Source: CAXBBB01 sp963793245
Lineage (GTDB): Bacteria; Bacteroidota; Rhodothermia; Rhodothermales; BA12
Length of the DNA stretch: 64,000 nt
Direction: 5' to 3'
NCBI GenBank assembly: GCA_963793245.1
Contig: CAWBZG010000001.1
Coordinates: 1-64,000, forward strand
Shown: one piece after another, positions 8,855-16,287 of the stretch
How the letters are laid out: every line of letters begins with the position of its first letter
How positions within the stretch are numbered: the first letter of the stretch is position 1
Translations under genes and position numbers: made by a program
Notes under the pieces: model-generated
What the model was told of the DNA's origin: nothing
The model's input: the letters and a program-made list of their open reading frames with translations, nothing else
Database searches by the model: none

Positions 8855-8945
8855 GGAGGGTTGCCCGAGCGGTCGAAGGGGCACGCCTGGAAAGCGTGTG
8901 TGCCAGTTTCTGGTACCGAGGGTTCGAATCCCTCACTCTCCTCCA
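8855..8945 (+). tRNA. tRNA-Ser (anticodon GGA), CCA encoded
   Basis: A complete class II tRNA. The acceptor stem pairs GGAGGGT (8855-8861) with ACTCTCC (8935-8941) with one G-U pair. The anticodon stem CACGC/GCGTG encloses loop CTGGAAA with anticodon GGA, reading UCC and UCU. A long variable arm (GTGCCAGTTTCTGGTACC region) and the T arm GAGGG-TTCGAAT-CCCTC follow. The CCA end is encoded at 8943-8945. The discriminator base at 8942 is U rather than the usual G. A 7-bp hairpin (8949-8966) immediately follows. Confidence 0.95.
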
Positions 8946-8964
8946 TCCACGTGTTTTGCAACAC

Positions 8965-9022
8965 GTCATCCTGAGCCTGTCTGTCGCAAGCCTGCCCTGA
9001 GCGTAGCCGAAGGGGATCTCCA
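8965..9022. repeat. Dispersed intergenic repeat R1, copy 1
   Basis: The segment GTCATCCTGAGCCTGTC ... GCCTGCCCTGAGCGTAGCC ... GAAGGGGATCTCC recurs near 37093-37198. It is related to the widely distributed 'TCATCCTGAGCG...GTCGAAGGATCTCC' intergenic element found in many bacterial genomes. It fills the space between tRNA-Ser and yicC. Confidence 0.6.
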
Positions 9023-9045
9023 CTATCCGACGAATCCCGCCTGCG

Positions 9046-9918
9046 ATGAACAGCATGACCGGCTTTGGCCGCGCTTCAGCAGATCACGACGGCACTCATG
9101 TCGATGTGGAAGTGCGGTCGGTCAACCATCGGCATCTGGAATCGTCGGTCCGACTGCCGCGCGCGCTGGCCGACCGCGAGGCTGCACTCGTCTCCTACCT
9201 GCGCAGCCGATTCGACAGGGGAAAGTTTAACGTCTCGATATCGCTCGAAACCGACGCCGCCGATCTCACGCCCCAGGTAGACGCCGATGCAGCCAAGACG
9301 TACGGCGCCCTACTCCGCGACCTCGCCGATGCTGCCGGCACCCAGGCTCCGACACTTGCGGACGTACTCCGCTTTTCCGACGTGCTGCGCCAACCCGACG
9401 ACAGCGACACGGACGACGCCGAAGTATGGCGCGTAGCCGAAATAGCCCTGGCTGGTGCGTGCGACCGCCTCGCTCAGATGCGCGCCCAAGAGGGACACGC
9501 ATTGGCCGACGACCTTACGGCCCGGGTCGATGCGCTCGACCGCATGACCGACCAGGTCGAAGCCCGAGCGCCCTCGCGCATCGACGAAGCACGGACTCGT
9601 CTTGCCGACCGGCTGGCCGAGGTGATGAATGACGAACGCGTCGATCCCGCACGGCTAGAAGTCGAAATCGCGCTGCTGGCCGACCGGCTCGACGTGACCG
9701 AGGAGTGTGTTCGGCTCCGCGCGCACTTGCGCTTTTTCCGCGAGGCGATGGCGTCGGACGAAGCGAGCGGACGCCGACTCAACTTCTTGGCCCAGGAGAT
9801 CGGGCGCGAGGTGAACACGGTCGGGTCGAAAGCAAACGACACGCAGGTCGCGCACCTGGCCGTCGGGATGAAGGAGGAGCTAGAGAAAATCCGCGAGCAA
9901 GTCCAGAACGTCGAATGA
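9046..9918 (+). CDS. yicC: YicC family endoribonuclease
   Basis: 290 residues beginning MNSMTGFGRAS, the invariant YicC N-terminal signature, with VEVRSVNHRHLE next and the C-terminal DUF1732 block (RLNFLAQEIGREVNTVGSKAND near residues 245-265). YicC proteins are hexameric endoribonucleases implicated in RNA decay in E. coli. Length and both domains are normal. The stop overlaps the gmk start by ATGA, the classical yicC-gmk pairing, so the two are translationally coupled; rpoZ follows to give the common yicC-gmk-rpoZ block. Confidence 0.96.
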   Translation: MNSMTGFGRASADHDGTHVDVEVRSVNHRHLESSVRLPRALADREAALVSYLRSRFDRGKFNVSISLETDAADLTPQVDADAAKTYGALLRDLADAAGTQAPTLADVLRFSDVLRQPDDSDTDDAEVWRVAEIALAGACDRLAQMRAQEGHALADDLTARVDALDRMTDQVEARAPSRIDEARTRLADRLAEVMNDERVDPARLEVEIALLADRLDVTEECVRLRAHLRFFREAMASDEASGRRLNFLAQEIGREVNTVGSKANDTQVAHLAVGMKEELEKIREQVQNVE

Positions 9919-10487
9919 GCACTTCGCCCTACTACGTCATCGCCCTGACAGCCCCGAGCGGTGCCGGAAAGACGACGATAGCCCGTCGCCTGTTGGCCGA
10001 GCGCGATGATCTCCGCTTCTCGGTTTCGGCTACCACGCGCCCGCCGCGTCCGGGCGAAATCGACGGTGTCCACTACCACTTCGTTTCGTCCGAGCGCTTC
10101 CGCTCTATGATCTCGGACGGCGAACTGCTCGAATACGAAGAAGTCTATCCGGGCCGGTTTTACGGCACGCTCGTCGGAGAAATCGAGCGGGCGATGGAGA
10201 CGCAATCCGTCCTGCTCGACGTCGACGTCAAGGGCGCACTTCGAGTCAAAGAACTCTTTGGCGATCGGGCGCTCACGCTGTTTATCGCCCCCCCTTCTCT
10301 CGACGAACTGAGCGCGCGGCTGACAGCACGCGGAACAGAAACCGGCGACACCTTGGCCGTGCGCATGACACGCGCTGCCGAAGAACTGACCTACGCCGAA
10401 CGCTTCGACGCCGTCGTCATCAACGACGACCTGGAAACTGCCGTTGCGGAAACTTCCCGCCGCGTCGCTGCATTCTTATCGACTTAA
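9915..10487 (+). CDS. gmk: Guanylate kinase
   Basis: 190 residues, an essential cytosolic enzyme phosphorylating GMP to GDP with ATP. The P-loop APSGAGKTTIARRLL is at residues 13-27, the GMP-binding region SVSATTRPPRPGEIDGVHYHF at ~36-56, EYEEVYPGRFYGT at ~72-84 and the lid-domain RGTETGDTLAVRM near 136-148. The segment LDVDVKGALRVK replaces the common DVQGA motif with a close variant. ATG at 9915 is chosen because it starts exactly at the yicC stop and gives the normal length; longer in-frame upstream extensions are yicC sequence. Confidence 0.96.
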   Translation: MSTSPYYVIALTAPSGAGKTTIARRLLAERDDLRFSVSATTRPPRPGEIDGVHYHFVSSERFRSMISDGELLEYEEVYPGRFYGTLVGEIERAMETQSVLLDVDVKGALRVKELFGDRALTLFIAPPSLDELSARLTARGTETGDTLAVRMTRAAEELTYAERFDAVVINDDLETAVAETSRRVAAFLST

Positions 10488-10512
10488 TTTCTGCTTAACC
10501 GCATTCTATTCT

Positions 10513-10815
10513 ATGGCAATCCAGACCACCGACATGGCTGCGCTGACCGCGCAAACGAGCAGCATCTACGAATCTGTCGTCGTGCTGAGTAAGCGTGCCC
10601 GTCAGATCTCGTCGAACGAGAAGGCCGATCTCGACAACAAGCTGTCGTACTACGAAGGCTTCGGTCCCGAAATGGAAGACACCGCGATGTCGGCAGAGCA
10701 GGCCCGCGCCTCGATCGAGTTCGAGAAGAAGCCCAAGGCCAGCGAAATGGCGATTCGGGAGATGGAAGGACATGAGGTGTACTTCCGTTATACTGAGGAA
10801 GAAGACTCGTTCTGA
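10513..10815 (+). CDS. rpoZ: DNA-directed RNA polymerase subunit omega (Bacteroidota-type RpoZ)
   Basis: A 100-residue acidic protein (SIYESVVVLSKRARQISSNEKADLDNKLSYYEGFG) typical of the omega subunit of Bacteroidota and relatives, where the usual RVTVEDC start is replaced. Omega clamps the beta-prime C-terminus and helps RNA polymerase assembly. It directly follows gmk, the conserved genomic position, with a 25-nt gap, and ends before a strong stem-loop. Identification rests on the helix sequence, gene order and size; the divergence from proteobacterial omega is normal for the phylum. Confidence 0.88.
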   Translation: MAIQTTDMAALTAQTSSIYESVVVLSKRARQISSNEKADLDNKLSYYEGFGPEMEDTAMSAEQARASIEFEKKPKASEMAIREMEGHEVYFRYTEEEDSF

Positions 10816-10836
10816 GCCAGCTAGCTTACGATCTTT

Positions 10837-10880
10837 GTAGGGCGCATCCTGATGTAGGGTGCGCCCTACTTGCTTTTGGG
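10837..10880 (+). terminator. Intrinsic terminator of the yicC-gmk-rpoZ operon
   Basis: GTAGGGCGCA (10837-10846) and TGCGCCCTAC (10860-10869) form a perfect 10-bp stem with a 13-nt loop, followed by TTGCTTTT. It starts 22 nt after the rpoZ stop. Confidence 0.8.
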
Positions 10881-10900
10881 GTACTTGCTGCGCGGGCATC

Positions 10901-10937
10901 CTTTTGTCTTGAGACAAAAGAACCAAAAGATCAAGGC
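10901..10937. repeat. Dispersed intergenic repeat R3, copy 1
   Basis: A palindrome CTTTTGTCT-TG-AGACAAAAG (10901-10920) is followed by AACCAAAAGATCAAGGC. The related copy at 44047-44077 has CCTTGATGCAAAGAAGCAAAGATCAAGG, and both are followed by a stretch rich in CGCTCCGG/GCTC. This is a small mobile-looking intergenic element between rpoZ and coaBC. Confidence 0.55.
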
Positions 10938-11028
10938 TTACGTCGCATCGGCGGACACTGCGCTCCGGTCGCTGGTCCGTCTGAGGCCGACGTTGTCTCT
11001 GCCGCATTCTCTCGCTATCGCTCTAAAT

Positions 11029-12241
11029 ATGCCTCTCTCTGATTCGCTTCCCCTCAACGGTCGCAAGATTCTCGTCGGCGTGACGGGTGGGATCGCGGCG
11101 TACAAGGCAGCGCTGCTGATTCGGGCGCTGCGGCGGGCGGGGGCGAGTGTGCAGGTGGTGATGACGGAGCACGCGGAACGCTTCATCAGTCCGCTGACGC
11201 TGGGCGCGCTGGCCGATGGGCCGGTCCACTCGACGCTATGGCCCGAACACGCCGAAGCCGGGTGGACGCAGCATGTTCATCTGGGCTTGTGGGCCGACCT
11301 GATGCTCGTCGCCCCGGCGACGGCGCAGACACTGTCGAAACTGGCGAATGGCGCCTGCGACAATATGCTGACGGCCGTCGCGCTGTCGCTGCGGTGCCCG
11401 CTCGTGGTGTGCCCGGCGATGGACCACGACATGTACTGCCATCCGGCGACGCAGGCGAACCTCGACACGTTGCGCGAACGCGGCGTCCACGTGATGCCAC
11501 CCGAGACCGGACCTCTGGCGTCGGGACTGGTGGGCGAAGGCCGGTTGCCCGAGCCGGACACTATCGTCGACTACGCGATCCGCGTGCTGAGTGCGACGCA
11601 GGACAGGTCGATGAGCGGCAAGCGCGTACTCGTGACCGCTGGACCAACCCGCGAGCACGTCGACCCCGTCCGCTTCCTCTCCAACCCGTCGACCGGAACG
11701 ATGGGGTTTGCAATTGCCGGAGAAGCCGCGCGCCGGGGTGCCGACGTGACGCTGATCGCCGGGCCGGTTGCGCTGGAGACGCCGCCTGGCGTGACGCGCA
11801 TCGACGTGACGACGGCAACCCAAATGCACGCGGCGGCGATGGAGCACGGACCAAGCGCCGATCTGATCGTAATGACCGCCGCTGTCGCTGACTACGCGCC
11901 CGCCGATACGCACGCGCACAAGACTGAAAAAGGGCGATGGCGACCTGACGCTCCGCCTCGTCCGCACGCCCGACATTCTCGCCGAGTTGGGAGCGAACAA
12001 ACCGGATGGACAGATCCTCGTCGGCTTCGCGATGGAGACACAGGACGGCGTCGCCAACGCGCGTGCCAAGATGAAACGAAAGCATCTCGATGCCATCGTA
12101 CTCAACGTGCTCGGAGAACCGGGCGCGGGCTTCGGAACGGGCACCAACCGCGTCACGCTGCTACGCCCAGACGCATCTGAAGAACTGCCGACAGCAAGCA
12201 AGGCCAACGTCGCCCGAATGCTGCTCGACCGGCTGAGCTGA
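11029..12241 (+). pseudogene. coaBC: Bifunctional phosphopantothenoylcysteine decarboxylase/phosphopantothenate-cysteine ligase, one-base frameshift
   Basis: CoaBC carries out steps two and three of coenzyme A synthesis from phosphopantothenate. The CoaC flavoprotein half starts GRKILVGVTGGIAAYKAALL and contains VAPATAQTLSKLANG and VVCPAMDHDMY. The CoaB ligase half has TAGPTREHVDPVRFLSNPSTGTMG. The frame breaks at ADTHAHKTE. Removing one A from the A5 run at 11927-11931 restores KGDGDLTLRLVRTPDILAELG and continues to the stop at 12241, giving a normal ~403-residue protein. Because the gene is normally essential and the change is in a homopolymer, a sequence error is the best explanation. No second coaBC is in the window. 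Confidence 0.88.
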
Positions 12242-12359
12242 AGGCCTCACCGGGGAAAGCCTGTGGACAACCATCCGTCCTTCTGACTACGACTCCGTTG
12301 CCGACGGCGGAGTCACAGGCTAGTTTGCTCTGCCTGCCCTTTCTCCAATCTCCGACGCT

Positions 12360-12590
12360 GTGGACGCCGTCACTGCCCTACGCGACGCCCTTGCTTTTCA
12401 GCGCTCGCTCGGTGGTTCAGACGTACCCTTCGTCGACCTCAGCCTGGTTCAGCAATCGTCAACGCTAGACCAACAAGCCGAAGAGTCGATTGAAGCGTCC
12501 AACGAGACGGCATCGCAAAGCGTTATGCACGGAGCCTCACGCCGTCTCGTCGGTGTCACAGGGGGCGCCGACCGAAGAGGCGAGCGCTGA
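12360..12590 (+). pseudogene. Probable N-terminal part of the downstream uracil-DNA glycosylase, out of frame
   Basis: From GTG 12360 this frame reads VDAVTALRDALAFQRSLGG, a plausible helical N-terminus, then a polar linker, and runs out of frame before 12590. The following glycosylase frame is offset by one base and has no ATG until 12619. Deleting a single base between ~12490 and 12590 would join the two into one 305-residue protein (919 nt minus 1 divides by 3). I infer one gene with a frame break in a low-complexity linker. The alternative is a short unrelated ORF with the glycosylase starting at 12619. Confidence 0.45.
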
Positions 12591-12618
12591 CGTTTCTCCT
12601 GAATTTTCTGACGACGAC

Positions 12619-13278
12619 ATGGCCACCACCGACCTGTTTGGCGAACCCGTAGACGACCTCGGCGCCTCGCCCTACGACCGCATCGAGGCGCTCATTCCCG
12701 ACAACCACCCGGCCAAGCACGCCCAATCGCTCGAAGAACTGGAGCGTATCGTCGCCGAGACCGTCATGGTGCCGATCGACGAGGAGCGACAGAATCCGGT
12801 CTTCGGAACGGGCGACGCCGACGCCGACCTGATGATCATCGGCGAGGCGCCCGGTGCCGAGGAGGACAAGACCGGCGTGCCGTTCGTCGGGCGGGCGGGG
12901 CAGCTACTCGACAAGATCCTGTCGGCCGTCAACTTCGAGCGCGACGAGGTCTACATCGCCAACATCCTCAAAAGTCGACCGCCGAACAACCGCGACCCTC
13001 TGCCTGCCGAGACCGAAGCGCACTTTCCGTTTCTGCTCAAGCAGATGGTGCTGATCCAGCCCAAGATGCTGCTGTGCGTCGGGCGCACGTCGGGCAACGC
13101 GCTGCTCGAACGCAAGTCGACGCTGGCCGCGCTGCGCGACACGTTTCACGACTATCATGGCCTGCCGCTGGTCGTGACCTACCACCCGGCTGCCCTGCTG
13201 CGCAACGAGCAGTGGAAGCGCCCGACGTGGGAAGACGTCAAGATGCTCCGCACACGCTACGACCAACTCGTAGGCTAA
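12619..13278 (+). CDS. Family 4-like uracil-DNA glycosylase without the iron-sulfur cysteines
   Basis: 219 residues from ATG 12619. Family 4/5-type glycosylases cut uracil out of DNA. Motif 1 GEAPGAEEDKTGVPFVGRAGQLLDKIL (residues ~75-101) and motif 2 TYHPAALLRN (near 188-197) are intact, as is NILKSRPPNNRDPLPAE. The four cysteines that normally hold the [4Fe-4S] cluster are absent: the CxxC region reads IVAETVMVP, the KCRPP cysteine is Ser (KSRPP), and the cysteine before the pyL/PFL segment is His (AHFPFL). So the fold is kept without the cluster. The N-terminus is uncertain because of a likely frame break upstream. Confidence 0.85.
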   Translation: MATTDLFGEPVDDLGASPYDRIEALIPDNHPAKHAQSLEELERIVAETVMVPIDEERQNPVFGTGDADADLMIIGEAPGAEEDKTGVPFVGRAGQLLDKILSAVNFERDEVYIANILKSRPPNNRDPLPAETEAHFPFLLKQMVLIQPKMLLCVGRTSGNALLERKSTLAALRDTFHDYHGLPLVVTYHPAALLRNEQWKRPTWEDVKMLRTRYDQLVG

Positions 13279-13330
13279 CTCCAACCGCGCTCGCTCCGCC
13301 CCAAGCGGAGAGGCGCACGATCTTGTGCCG

Positions 13331-14917
13331 ATGGCCGACGACGAACCGCGCTCGATGCGCATCAACATCGATCCCGAAAACGAGCGGGCTATCCCGTTCG
13401 ACAAGATCACGGGAGCCGGTCGACGTCAGAAAGACGTGGCGATGGTACACGAGAAGGCGGGTCGCCGTCCTCCTCAAGCCGTCGACGTGGAGCAGGCGGT
13501 CTTGGGTGCCATGCTCGTCGATCCGTCGGCGATTGCGCTCGCCATCGAAGTGCTGCCCGAAGAGTCGTTCTACGACCCGCGCCACGCCAAGATCTACACG
13601 GCCATCCTGAGCCTGTTCGAGCGCGACAACCCGGTCGACTACGTCACGCTCAGCGAAGAACTGCGGCGACGCGGCGAACTCGAATCCGTCGGCGGCGCCT
13701 ACTATCTGACCGAACTGACGAGCCGCGTCGCGAGCGCGGCCAACGTCGAATATCACGGTCGCATCATCGCCGAGCGAAGCCTGCTGCGGCGCTTCATCGA
13801 GACGACGAGCATCCTGATCGGAAAGGCGTACGATCCGGCCCAAGACGCGTTCGAACTGCTCGACGAGGCCGAGAATCGCATCTTCCAGATCTCGGACGCC
13901 AACCTGCGCAAGTCGTCCGTCAGCCTGGGCGACGCCGTCCGCGACACGATTGGTCGGCTCGAAGCCATCCACGGCCAAGCGCAAGGCATCACGGGCGTGC
14001 CGACCGGCTTCACGCGGCTGGACGGCATGACGAGTGGCTGGCAGAAGTCGGACCTGATCATCATCGCAGCGCGGCCAAGTATGGGGAAAACGGCACTTTC
14101 ACTTTCTATGGCGCGCAACATGGCGCTGCACCCCGAGAAGCCGTGCGGCGTGGCGTTCTTCTCGCTCGAAATGAGCGCGCAGCAGTTGGCGCAGCGTCTG
14201 CTCACGAGCGAAGCCCGCGTCGACGCGCAGGCGGCTCGAACCGGGCGAATGAGCCAGGCCGAGTGGCGCGACATGGCGCTGGCTGCTGGTCGCCTCAACG
14301 ACGCGCCGATCTACATCGACGACACGCCCGGCCTGTCGATTCTCGAACTGCGCGCCAAGAGCCGACGCCTGATGAGCGAGCACGGCCTGGGCTGCATCAT
14401 CGTCGACTACCTCCAACTGATGCATGGCACGGGAGGTAAAAACTCGAACCGCGAGCAGGAAATCGCTCAGATCAGCCGCTCGCTCAAAGCCCTCGCCAAA
14501 GAACTCGACGTGCCGGTCATCGCGCTGGCACAGCTTAGCCGTGCCGTCGAAACGCGCGGCGGCGACAAACGCCCGCAGCTTTCCGACCTGCGCGAAAGTG
14601 GCTCGATTGAGCAAGATGCCGACGTCGTCTGCTTTCTCTATCGCGCCGAGCGCTACGGCATCACGATCGACGACAATGGCAACTCGACCGAAGGTATCGG
14701 CGAGGTCATCATCGGCAAGCAGCGCAACGGGCCGATCGGTGTCGTCGAGATTGCGTTCGTTGGCCAGTACGCGCGCTTCGAAAACCTGACGACGCACTAC
14801 CAGCAGCCAGACGACGGATACGGTGGCGGAGGCTACGACCAACTCGGCCCCGGACCCGACGATTATGGCGGCGGCGATGGACAAGGGGGTCCGCCTCCGT
14901 CCGACAGCCCGTTTTGA
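13331..14917 (+). CDS. dnaB: Replicative DNA helicase
   Basis: 528 residues. The hexameric 5'-3' helicase unwinds the replication fork and recruits primase. The N-terminal domain (PQAVDVEQAVLGAMLVD, residues ~48-150) binds primase. The RecA-like C-terminal domain has Walker A ARPSMGKTALSLSMARN near 253, Walker B IIVDYLQLM near 360, and QLSDLRESGSIEQDADVV near 415 with the arginine finger region beyond. The tail is Gly/Pro-rich (DDGYGGGGYDQL...), unusual but common in this phylum. ATG 13331 is preferred over GTG 13325 two codons upstream. No intein is present. Confidence 0.97.
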   Translation: MADDEPRSMRINIDPENERAIPFDKITGAGRRQKDVAMVHEKAGRRPPQAVDVEQAVLGAMLVDPSAIALAIEVLPEESFYDPRHAKIYTAILSLFERDNPVDYVTLSEELRRRGELESVGGAYYLTELTSRVASAANVEYHGRIIAERSLLRRFIETTSILIGKAYDPAQDAFELLDEAENRIFQISDANLRKSSVSLGDAVRDTIGRLEAIHGQAQGITGVPTGFTRLDGMTSGWQKSDLIIIAARPSMGKTALSLSMARNMALHPEKPCGVAFFSLEMSAQQLAQRLLTSEARVDAQAARTGRMSQAEWRDMALAAGRLNDAPIYIDDTPGLSILELRAKSRRLMSEHGLGCIIVDYLQLMHGTGGKNSNREQEIAQISRSLKALAKELDVPVIALAQLSRAVETRGGDKRPQLSDLRESGSIEQDADVVCFLYRAERYGITIDDNGNSTEGIGEVIIGKQRNGPIGVVEIAFVGQYARFENLTTHYQQPDDGYGGGGYDQLGPGPDDYGGGDGQGGPPPSDSPF

Positions 14918-14954
14918 GCCTGAGCAGTGAGCGTAATACGTTGAATTTGCCCCA

Positions 14955-14986
14955 TTTAGACAGACCGGCGCGCAGTGGTAATCTTG
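14955..14986 (+). promoter_or_regulatory. Candidate promoter with Bacteroidota-type spacing
   Basis: TTTA(G) at 14955-14959 and TAATCTTG at 14979-14986 are separated by ~20 nt, close to the -33 TTTG / -7 TAnnTTTG arrangement described for Bacteroidota. It lies 54 nt upstream of the membrane-protein start at 15041. The elements are short, so this is only a candidate. Confidence 0.3.
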
Positions 14987-15040
14987 CGGTAGCATCCTGT
15001 ACGCTTTCTTACCGTCTATTCCTACCTCGATTTCGTCCGC

Positions 15041-16186
15041 ATGGCGCTCCATAACGATCCCGGCGACGGCCTCGCCGAACACGTCGTCCCCACCCGCGAC
15101 ACGTTCCTGGGCCGGATGAAGAACGAGGGTGTCTACCTCAGCATCCTGACGGTTCTCTTCGTCGTCGCAGCCGTCGTGTACGATCAGCCGCGCATCGCGA
15201 TGTGGTTCGGCTTCATGCTGGCGGGCTACTCCGCGATCGCCAACGACTCGATCCAGACCATCGGCACGTTCATCGCGTCGAATCACCACCGCAAATGGTG
15301 GGTGCTGTGGCTGTTCATCGCCGCTGTCTTCGTGCTGACCATTCTGGACAGCCTGTTTGTGTGGGAGGGCGCTGGGTTCGTCTGGACTGGCGACGTGTCG
15401 CACGACCGATTGGCATCGAAGGGGTTTGCTGAAGCGCCTGAGACGTTCAAGTACCTCCAACTGGCGGCGCCGATCTTCCTGCTGATCCTGACCAGACTGC
15501 GCGTTCCGGTCTCGACCTCGTTCCTCATCCTAACGTGTTTCGCGACAGACCCCGACGGCATCACGTCGATGTTGGTGAAGAGTCTATCGGGATATGGCGT
15601 CGCCTTCGCCGTCGCGATCCTGGTCTGGGCTGCTACGACGCGGCTGATGGAAGGGCTGATGGCACGCCGTCCCAATCCGCGTCCGTTCTGGGTGCCGCTG
15701 CAATGGGTGTCGACGGGCTTCCTATGGTCGCAATGGATCGCACAGGACGCGGCCAACATCGCAGTCTACTTGCCGCGCGAGATGGGCGGTGGACAGGCGA
15801 CGTTCTTCATCGTGTTCATCGTCGCCGGACTGGGAATCCTCTTCTACTTACGCGGCGACCGGATTCAGGAGATCGTGACCGAGAAATCTGATGTCGTCGA
15901 CGTACGGCCCGCGACGATGATCGACTTCATTTACGGTCTCGTCCTGTTCTACTTCAAGGGCATCAGTAACATTCCGATGAGTACGACCTGGGTATTCCTG
16001 GGACTGCTTGCCGGACGCGAAACGGCCATCACGATCTTCGGGCGCAAAGCCGACAAGCGGACGGGCACGCAGACGGCGCTGCTGATCGCGCGCGACATCG
16101 GCTACGCGGGCATCGGCCTGCTCGTCTCGATCGCGATTGCCTACGGCGTCAACCCTGAGATCGTCAGCGATATCTTTCCCGGCTAA
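15041..16186 (+). CDS. Polytopic membrane protein with PiT (phosphate transporter)-like internal repeat, function unknown
   Basis: 381 residues with about ten hydrophobic segments. Two halves carry paired motifs: YSAIANDSIQTIGTFIASN (near residue 60) with RVPVSTSFLILTC (near 155), and SQWIAQDAANIAVYLPRE (near 230) with GISNIPMSTTWVFLGLLAG (near 310). The AND/DAAN plus P-x-ST-T pattern in two copies recalls PiT-family phosphate transporters (GANDxANA and PxSTTH), so an inverted-repeat transporter is inferred. It is not a standard PiT, and I recognise it only as a conserved hypothetical of Bacteroidota-like genomes. Substrate unknown. It is monocistronic between dnaB and the BNR protein. Confidence 0.6.
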   Translation: MALHNDPGDGLAEHVVPTRDTFLGRMKNEGVYLSILTVLFVVAAVVYDQPRIAMWFGFMLAGYSAIANDSIQTIGTFIASNHHRKWWVLWLFIAAVFVLTILDSLFVWEGAGFVWTGDVSHDRLASKGFAEAPETFKYLQLAAPIFLLILTRLRVPVSTSFLILTCFATDPDGITSMLVKSLSGYGVAFAVAILVWAATTRLMEGLMARRPNPRPFWVPLQWVSTGFLWSQWIAQDAANIAVYLPREMGGGQATFFIVFIVAGLGILFYLRGDRIQEIVTEKSDVVDVRPATMIDFIYGLVLFYFKGISNIPMSTTWVFLGLLAGRETAITIFGRKADKRTGTQTALLIARDIGYAGIGLLVSIAIAYGVNPEIVSDIFPG

Positions 16187-16287
16187 GCGAGGTTGGCGAG
16201 AGGCGATATACCCGGATTCGGGGATGGACGTGACGCGTGTGAGTGGGCAAGTTTGGATGTATTTCTCCACCAGTCCCTGCTGCCACC

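Noticed and set aside
11923..11935. Programmed ribosomal frameshift in coaBC
   Set aside because: The required shift is +1, while the A-rich site would favour -1. No stimulatory structure was seen, and similar indels occur throughout the window.
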